A stretch of 64,000 nt of DNA, from NCBI GenBank assembly GCA_020746995.1, contig JAGPXD010000001.1:6758001-6822000 (forward strand). The letters are read 5' to 3'. Shown in pieces: positions 57,301-64,000 of the stretch. The stretch is from Plectosphaerella cucumerina (Eukaryota; Ascomycota; Sordariomycetes; Glomerellales; Plectosphaerellaceae). Position 1 is the stretch's first letter; each line of letters opens with the position of its first letter. The notes beneath the pieces were generated by a model, which did no database searches, was not told where the DNA came from, and saw only the letters and a program-made list of their open reading frames with translations. The position numbers and the translations under genes are program-made.

Positions 57301-59260
57301 GGCATCAACCCGGCCCGTGACCTGCTCTACCAAAAACACATACCGGCGGGAGACGTCGTCAAGCAGCTGGAGGAACACAAGATCGGCTACCTCCGGGACG
57401 AGCTTGACTATGTGAGCGTGTCAGTGCGCGTCTTCAGGGATTATGATCTGGCCTGGCACGTCGACGATGAGCATGGGTACTACGTAGCCATCGACGGCTT
57501 CGTCTACGATCTCACCGGTGTGTTTCTTCCCCCCCTTTCCTTCAGTAACGGGCAAAATACTGACGCGATTGGTTCGACAGAGTACAGACATATCCATCCT
57601 GGTGGACAATGGGCGCTCGAGAGGCTCGCCGGCCAGGACATCACTCAGGTATTCAGAGAGGCCCATGAGACAGATATCGCTGCAATCCAGCGGCTTCATC
57701 GTCTGCGCATCGGCATGCATGTCAAGCAGCACGGAAAGGAGACAAAGCCGAATGAGCATGAAATCTGCCTCGGCAAGTACATCTACGACTTGAGACGTAA
57801 GCACTACTATGTCCCCTAAGCACTCCGAAAGCAAATGACTAACTTCCCTTCCCCGCTCACAGCCCTACGCCAGTCTAAAGATGAGAAGATCGAGAAATGG
57901 TGGGAGAAGTCAGAGCCATGGCGCGGTCTACCCGTCGGCGATATGGAAAGGAATGAAAAGGATGACGGCTACACATGGAGGAAGTTGACCAGCCTTCGCG
58001 CGATCCTGGCGCAACCCGAGTGGATGTGGAAGACGGTCAAATCGAAGCGCGAGCTCGCGTATCTCGAGATGGCACGGTTCGACGAGGCCTCGCTGAGCCA
58101 GTACAACGGCAAAGGGGCCTTCCCCAGTCTAGACAACATCCCGCCGGCCGGCCTCCGGGTCGATTTGAACGAGGGCCTTGTGGCTGCCGAGGGCCTGGTG
58201 TTCAACGTCTTCAGCCTTGTCTACCGCAGCCCGGGCATGCACATCGAGGACAAGCACAAAGAAGCGCTCGTTCATAACATGGGTAAAGATCTGACGACCT
58301 CCGAGCCAGAGACGGCCGCCTGGCTCTTCGCGAAGCAGAAACATCGCATCGTGGGGACGTTCAACAGCGCTCCGGTGTTGGCAGCATCGAACGATGCGCC
58401 GCAGCTGCCGGTCGTGCGGCCGCCCAAGCGGATGCAAAAGTGGCTGAGTGGGTGTCTTCCCTCCCCCTTGCCCCTTGGACAGACTAACTGACAAGTTCTC
58501 CCGCCGCATAGATGATCCCGTCAACTCGAAAACATGGACCGACATTGACGCGCTCAAGGACAAGCCCCTGGCCCGATTCGAGCCGTCCGAGTTCGTCGTC
58601 GCGCCCATCATGGAGAGGATGGAGACGGAGGAGGACGGGTCTCCGTTCCGGCCGTCGCGGAAGAAGGCCAGGCACGGGTACTATTGTGACACGGAGAACC
58701 CTCGTCTGCCGCCGCTGCCTCGCGAACCGGCGCAGCAGCCAGAGTCAGCGAGCGTGCAGGAACTCGCCGCGGGGCCTCGGGCCAGCATGCAGGCGCTGAC
58801 AATTACGCCGCGGCGTACCGGTCACCTGCCTGCATGGGACCCGATCGTGACCACGAGCGACGAGGACGACGACGTGATGGCGACCGAGGACCCGAATTTG
58901 ACCTCCTCCCATGAGCCCGGGGTCGCGTATGCGGACGTCGACTGGACGCAGGCCCTCGGTCAGCCGGCGGAAGAGAATGTAGATTGGTCGTATAATCCCG
59001 CCATGGCGACGGGGTACGGGGCGCTGCCCGCCACGGGGACGAGGGGCAGGGGTGCTGCGAAGGCCCGGAGGCCTGGGGGTAGGGGTTCTACGTCGAGAGG
59101 CCGCGGCGGAATGGTCATCGGCCAGCTTCCTAATTTGGTGCGGGGCTTTGCGCCGTCGAATCTTCCGGCGGCGATGCCGAGTGCTCCGTTTGCGCCGCCG
59201 CCGCCGCCGGACCCGAAGACTGGGGACAAGAGGCGTCACGACTCGCCGGGATCGGTGTGA
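54383..59260 (+). CDS. Large protein with putative HExxH metallopeptidase domain and cytochrome b5-like domain
   Basis: Eight exons (54383-54825, 54900-55245, 55330-55347, 55437-57180, 57242-57517, 57581-57796, 57863-58447, 58512-59260) give 1458 residues; every junction keeps phase. Exon 3 is an 18-base microexon encoding LVHELM, so the zinc motif HELMH (His266, Glu267, His270) forms only after splicing. A third ligand could be Glu313 in YEDQRWQEMGLSFTLDFLG, similar to a widespread fungal putative peptidase family. Residues about 925-1005 are cytochrome b5-like: YYVAIDGFVYDLTEYRHIHPGGQWALERL with heme ligands His948 (HPGG) and His971 (FREAH), again assembled across an intron. The C-terminus is disordered with an RG-rich patch (TRGRGAAKARRPGGRGST) and a proline run. 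No signal peptide or transmembrane helix is evident. Function unknown; a redox-linked or heme-sensing protease is speculation. Confidence 0.82.
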
Positions 59261-60074
59261 GAGGTTGGGGTTTGGTCGGAGGATGGGCTGGTCTTTTTGT
59301 TTTTCGTGGGCTTTCTTGTTTGCTGGAGTCGTGTGTTCTCTGTCGATGAAGTGGGGTAGTACTTAGTTTCCTGGAGTTGATATCATGAGGTTGCTTCTCT
59401 TCGGGCTGTGATGCTTCTGAACCTGGACGTCATGATCAGCCTTGCGTGATCGTTTCGGAATTGAAGGACGAATGTTCGTCGTCTGGACTACCAAGCCGAG
59501 GAGTGTCAAGTTTTGGCCATAAAGTGCTTTGGCCGTGAAGTGCTTCCTGGAGGTTGTTTTTGAAATCTACCAAGGGCCATGGTGCCCTCCCAGAGGTGGT
59601 CGAATATGGCTTGGCCGTCCACAAGATGAGCTCTGCCTGTACACCGTCTCCCAAATCAGGTTCAAGGAGCGATCATCTACCCCCATTCACATACATCACA
59701 CACACCCAGGACACATTGCTCTTGTGATGGCCTTTTATTGCCGTCTATCTAGACATCCACTCGTTCCCGGCCGCGGGAAATCATGCCCCCATCCAGCGGG
59801 ATCCTCCAATCCCGTGGCAGAGGCGGACAATCCCTCTCATCCGGCAGGTCGTGAAGAAGGGGGGGGAATCTCATGGATGCTCGTCAGGAAAAGGGAATTA
59901 ACGTCGGGAAAGCAACAAAGTCCCCCAGAACCATGCAACCAAAATAAACCGGGAACCGACTTTTCGTACTCAGGGCTCGTGACAAAGGAAAAAGATGATG
60001 CTGCCGTTGATCGCGTCGTGGGTTTGGTATCGAGGGGGTTGGGTATTTCTTCGTTCGTGGAAGCGAGTATTTGT
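59261..60074. other. Convergent intergenic region
   Basis: About 810 bases between the convergent stops of the cytochrome b5-like gene and elongation factor 3; T-rich 3' flank near 59,290-59,330. No gene supported. Confidence 0.45.
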
Positions 60075-63000
60075 TTACTCGTCGTCCTCGTCGGAGAAGA
60101 CCTCCTCACCACGCTTGCGGCGGGCCATGCGCTCTGTAGATGAAAAGTCAGTGAATTGTTTTTTGGGAGGATCAGTGGTGATGGAAGCTTACCCTTCTTC
60201 TTCTTGCGAGCCTCGGAAGAGGTCAGCTTGGCCTTCTTCTTGGTGCTGACAATCTTGTTGCCCATGGCATCGAACTTGTCCTCCTCATCATCGTCCTTGG
60301 CGGCCAGACGGGGACCGGCACCCTGGCCCTGGACCCAGTTGTGGCCGGAAGGAGTCATCTTGCCGTCCATGACGGCCCAGACCTCCTCAGTCAGGTCCTT
60401 GGTGAACTCAGCGCTGTGAGTGATGATGATGACACCACCACCGAAGGCCTTGAGGGCCTTGGACAGGGCACCGAGAGAGTCACGGTCCAGGTAGTTGGTA
60501 GGCTCGTCGAGGACGATCAGGTGAGGACGCTGCCACGAGCAAGCGGCAAGGACGACCTTGACACGCTGGCCACCGGACAGACCGCGCGCATGCGGGAGTG
60601 GGAGACGAGCTCGGCGTCGAGGCCGAAGTTGGCGCAGTGGGTCTCGATCTCCTTGCGGACAAGGGGACGGAACTGACCGGAGGCAAGGGCCTCCTTCATA
60701 TCGACATCGGCGACCATCTTCTGGTGAGAAGCCAGAAGCTCGGAGCGGGGCAGCCAGACGTTGTCGGCCGTCATCATGGGGACCCAGCGCTCGTTCTTCA
60801 TGCCGACGTTCTCGCCGAGGGCGAAGGAGCACTCGTACTCGTACGAGTTCTTGAACTTGCGACGGGAGTTGATGCCGATGACGCGACGCTGAGTGCCCTC
60901 GACCTTGAAGATCTTGTCCATGGCCTTCTCGTCGGCCTCGGTGATGACCTTGTTGGCGCGGTCCATGGTCTCGCGATCCTCACCAGTCTGGAAACGCCAC
61001 TGGATGTACTCGGAAGGAGTGGAGTCGAGGTGGTCATCGATGTGGGCGAAGGCGTGCTGCTTGATGTAGGCGATACGGATGTTCTCGTGCTGGTAGATCT
61101 CACCCTCGGTGGGGATGAGCTCACCGGTGAGGACGTTGATCAGGGTGGACTTGCCGGCACCGTTGGGGCCAATAACGGCAATACGGGAGCCGAGCGAGCA
61201 CTGGAAGGAGATGTCGCTGATCTGGGGCTTGCTGGTACCGGGGTACTGGAAGCTCATCCTGGAAGCACGGAGGATGGCCTTGGCCTTGGTCTTGACACCC
61301 TCGAGGAAACCGGGCTCGGGGAACTGGAACTCGATCTCCGAGGCGCCGAGCTCGTAGTAGGACTTGGCAGAGGGGCACTTGCGGACGAACTCCTTCAGGT
61401 TACCACGGTAGCGCTTGAGCTTGAAGCGCTCGTAGTGGATGATGTGCTGGGTGACGTTGTCGAGGAAGCCGGTGTCGTGGGACACGATGATGGACGTGCA
61501 GGGAGAGTTCATCAGGTAGTCCTCGAGCCACTTGACGTTCTTCACGTCCAGGTGGTTGGTGGGCTCGTCGAGCAGGAGAATGTCGGGAGCGGCGAAGACG
61601 GCACGGCACAGGGCCAGCTTCATCTTCCAACCACCGGACAGGGCACCGATCTCGCCGTTGACCATGGCGGGGGTGAAGCCGAAGTCGTCGAGGGTCTTGC
61701 GGACGGACTCCTCGGGGGTGTCGATGTTGGCATCAGCCAGCTTCTTCATGGTCCACTCAATGGTGGTCATCTCAGTATCGGCGGAGTCGAGGTCGTGCTC
61801 GACGAAGACGGTCTTGACCTCGCTCTGCTTGGGGAAACCCTCGACCTGCTCGTTGTTGATGGCGCGCATCAGGGTGGACTTGCCCGAACCGTTGGGACCG
61901 CACAGACCGTAGCGCTGGCCGCGCTTGAGGCGAAGGTGGGTCTGGTTGAGCAGGATCTTGGCACCGTAGGCGAGCGAGAAGGTGCAGTTGCACAGGTCCT
62001 CACCCTCCTGGTCGTCCTCCTCGCCCTCGGCGTCGGCGGCGGCACCGGGGGTGGCGGCCTTGCGGAGCTCGTCGGTGATCTTCTGGGAGTCGGCATCGCC
62101 AACGATGACGCTGACGTAGGGCTTGAGGGCCTCGGTCCAGACCTGAGACTCGGTCTCCTTCTCGTCGACAAGCTGGCCACCAATAGCGGCGATGTGGGTG
62201 AGAACGGGGGCGAGCTTCTCGGCGGCGGAGTACTTGGTGCCGATGATGTCCTTGAGCTTGGAGAGGACGGTGGAGACATCGCCGTCGAGGCGGACCTCGG
62301 GGATGACGCCATCAACGACGTTGCCGACACGGTTGAGGGTGTCGAGAGCCTGCTTGGTCTTCTCACGAGCCTCGGGGTCGGCAAGGTTGTCGTAGTTCTT
62401 CTGAAGGCCGGGCATCATCTTGGGCAGGAAAGGAGCAACGATGTTGGGGTCGTCGACGAGCTTGCACATGTTGTCGACAATGACGGCAGCCTTACGCTTG
62501 ATGGCGGTCTCACGCTCGGCAAGACCACGGTCCAGCAGGGGAACCATGAGGGCGAGGGTGGGCTCCTGGACCTCAGTGACGAAGGTGGTGGCACCGAGCA
62601 GGTGAACGGTCTCGGGGACGTTTTCGGGCTTGGCGATACACTTGATGAGCTCGGGGATGAAGCGCTCGATATCCTTGTTGACGATGAGCTGGCAGAGCGA
62701 CTCCATGGTCTTGTAGGCGCGGTCCTTGACCTCCTTCTTGGTGTCCCACATGGCCTCGGAGATGGTGGGGATCAGGTCAGGCACGCGGTAGGCGAGCTGA
62801 GCGGGGGCGGAGGTGACCAGGAGGTCGATGATGTCGAGGGCAGCCATCTTCTCGGTCCACTTCTGGGCGGTGGTGATGGAGACCATGACGGGGGGCAGGA
62901 GAGACTTGATGGAGTTCTTGTTGATGCCACCGGCGATGGCCTGGATGGCAGAGGTGGCGGCAGTCTTGACGGCGGGGATCTTGTCACCGATGGCAGCCAG

Positions 63001-63353
63001 GACGGCGGGGACGAGCTCGACGAGGAAGGGCTCGACGTGAGCGGAGACCTCGGAGTGCGAGGCGATGGAGGCGATGGCCAGAGCGGCCTTCTCGCGAGCG
63101 GCGGCATCCTTCTTGTTGGTGAGGTTCTTCTTCAGGGCGTCGAAGGACCTGGAGGAAGGGGGTTAGCGGGGAACGAGGAGGAGATGGTGGTTGAGGGTGC
63201 TTACTTGGAGGGGACATCCTGGTCCTCGATGCGACCGTTGATGAAGGAGGCAAGGGCGGCGGCAGCCTCCTTGATGCCGGCAGACTCCTTGGAGATGGTG
63301 AGCTGCTGCATGAGCTCGTCGAGAACCTTGACGGACTGAGCGTTCTCGGCCAT
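60075..63353 (-). CDS. TEF3: Translation elongation factor 3 (EF-3, ABC-F-type ATPase), with an apparent frameshift
   Basis: Three exons (63353-63205, 63148-60193, 60133-60075). Without the lesion it encodes 1053 residues, as expected for fungal EF-3. EF-3 is a ribosome-bound ATPase, essential in yeast, that promotes E-site tRNA release. In order: N-terminal HEAT repeats (residues about 1-320), a four-helix bundle, ABC1 with GPNGSGKST and LSGGW, ABC2 with GPNGAGKST, the chromodomain-like insert, and a Lys-rich tail ending in acidic residues (FSDEDDE). The frame breaks in 60583-60589: after SHSRMR the codons need two fewer bases to continue into GLSGGQRVKVV, the ABC2 signature. The surplus GC lies in a CGCGCG run, typical of a sequencing or assembly slip. 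Everything downstream is intact and conserved. A 913-codon frame on the plus strand is a shadow. Confidence 0.93.
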
Positions 63354-64000
63354 GTTGACGGTGGTGTATTAGGTCGAAAAGTGGTCGGGTCTGAAGTGAG
63401 GGGTATCGGGTCTCTTTGACTTCGAGTTTCGCTGAAACCGGAAGAGGGCAAAGAGAGGTCTAGAAGTCTAGATGCGAAATCGACTTGCTTTTTAGAATGA
63501 ACGAGGCCCACAGGAAGAACGATGGAGGTCGTCTTGCTGCTCTATGGTGGCTCGGTGGGAGGGAGGGATTTTTGCTTGACGCGGGGTTGGTGATTCGTCT
63601 GTGAAAACGGATCAAACCAAGAAAGATGAAAAGGAGGACTGAACGTCTGGAGGAAGACGGGTCGGATCCTGCAAGCAAGAGGAGGAGAGGATGGGAATTG
63701 TTCTGGAGGTGAACCTGCGAGAGGGGAGGAGGAGGGGGAAAGAAGAGGGAAGGGAGCGTTTTTTTGTGTGCGAAGCGGTGGGAGGGCGACAGGATTTTTA
63801 TCTGGAGGCGTCCCTTATCGGCGTGGCCACTTGGGCACCCCTCGACATTTTTTTTTCTCGCTCCTGCCCTTCCCCTCCATCCGCCTGCCTGGATGGCCTG
63901 TGCGCGAGGCGGCGGCGGGGGGGGCCACAGTGTTCAGTGGACAGCGCGTGGGCGCTTCACTGGCCAAAATTCTGGCCGGGCGACGCTAGCGGCGACACGC
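63354..64000. promoter_or_regulatory. Upstream region and leader of elongation factor 3
   Basis: Read on the minus strand, the 250 bases before the ATG are pyrimidine-rich, as in strongly expressed fungal genes, and could contain a leader intron. I see no other gene up to the window edge. Confidence 0.45.

Noticed and set aside
60598..63339. 913-codon open frame on the plus strand
   Set aside because: Antisense shadow of elongation factor 3, produced by its biased codon use; composition is Gly/Leu/Val-rich with no domain.

Overview
The window comes from a filamentous ascomycete, most likely a Sordariomycete. Genes carry many short introns (about 45-120 bases) with GTATGT/GTAAGT-type donors and CTAAC/CTGAC branch sites. 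Coding sequence is GC-rich, and the gene families are fungal: Zn2Cys6 regulators, translation elongation factor 3, GPI-anchored mucin-like wall proteins, a SIT siderophore transporter, a JEN-type monocarboxylate transporter and a TRPY vacuolar channel. Exon models were built by hand from splice motifs. Each model was checked by reading phase across every junction and by total length, but none has transcript support.

Region by region. 0-3.1 kb: a secreted GH24 lysozyme (+) faces a GPI-anchored Thr/Ser/Pro repeat protein (-). 5.7-16.1 kb: a metabolic neighbourhood with an aspartate-aminotransferase-like enzyme (-) divergent from a Zn2Cys6 regulator (+), then an HpcH/HpaI-type aldolase, an APC amino-acid permease and an SDR-type reductase. 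An intron-bearing tRNA-Val(AAC) sits between the last two. The set looks like uptake, deamination, retro-aldol cleavage and reduction of an unusual amino acid. 16.5-18.9 kb: an NLR-like/ankyrin-type gene broken by one in-frame TGA. 18.9-22.6 kb: a long GC- and pyrimidine-rich gene-free stretch before a second Zn2Cys6 regulator (22.7-25.5 kb). 26-33 kb, minus strand: a secreted DCR2-like metallophosphatase with a GC-AG intron, an F-box-like protein with a 148-base minisatellite upstream, and a degenerate C2H2 protein. 34.8-38.3 kb: an alpha/beta hydrolase divergent from a siderophore-type transporter. 39.2-44.3 kb: a JEN-type carboxylate transporter and a YVC1-type channel. 45.6-63.4 kb: mostly conserved housekeeping genes (GYF-domain protein, EMW1/TTC27 TPR protein, elongation factor 3), plus a large unusual protein joining a putative HExxH metallopeptidase domain to a cytochrome b5-like domain.

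Most notable observations: (1) the HExxH/cytochrome b5 fusion, whose zinc motif is assembled across an 18-base microexon; (2) a 2-base surplus that breaks the elongation factor 3 frame exactly at its second ABC signature, almost certainly needing a sequence check; (3) the aminotransferase/aldolase/permease/regulator cluster; (4) the TGA-interrupted NLR-like gene; (5) the minisatellite upstream of the F-box gene.
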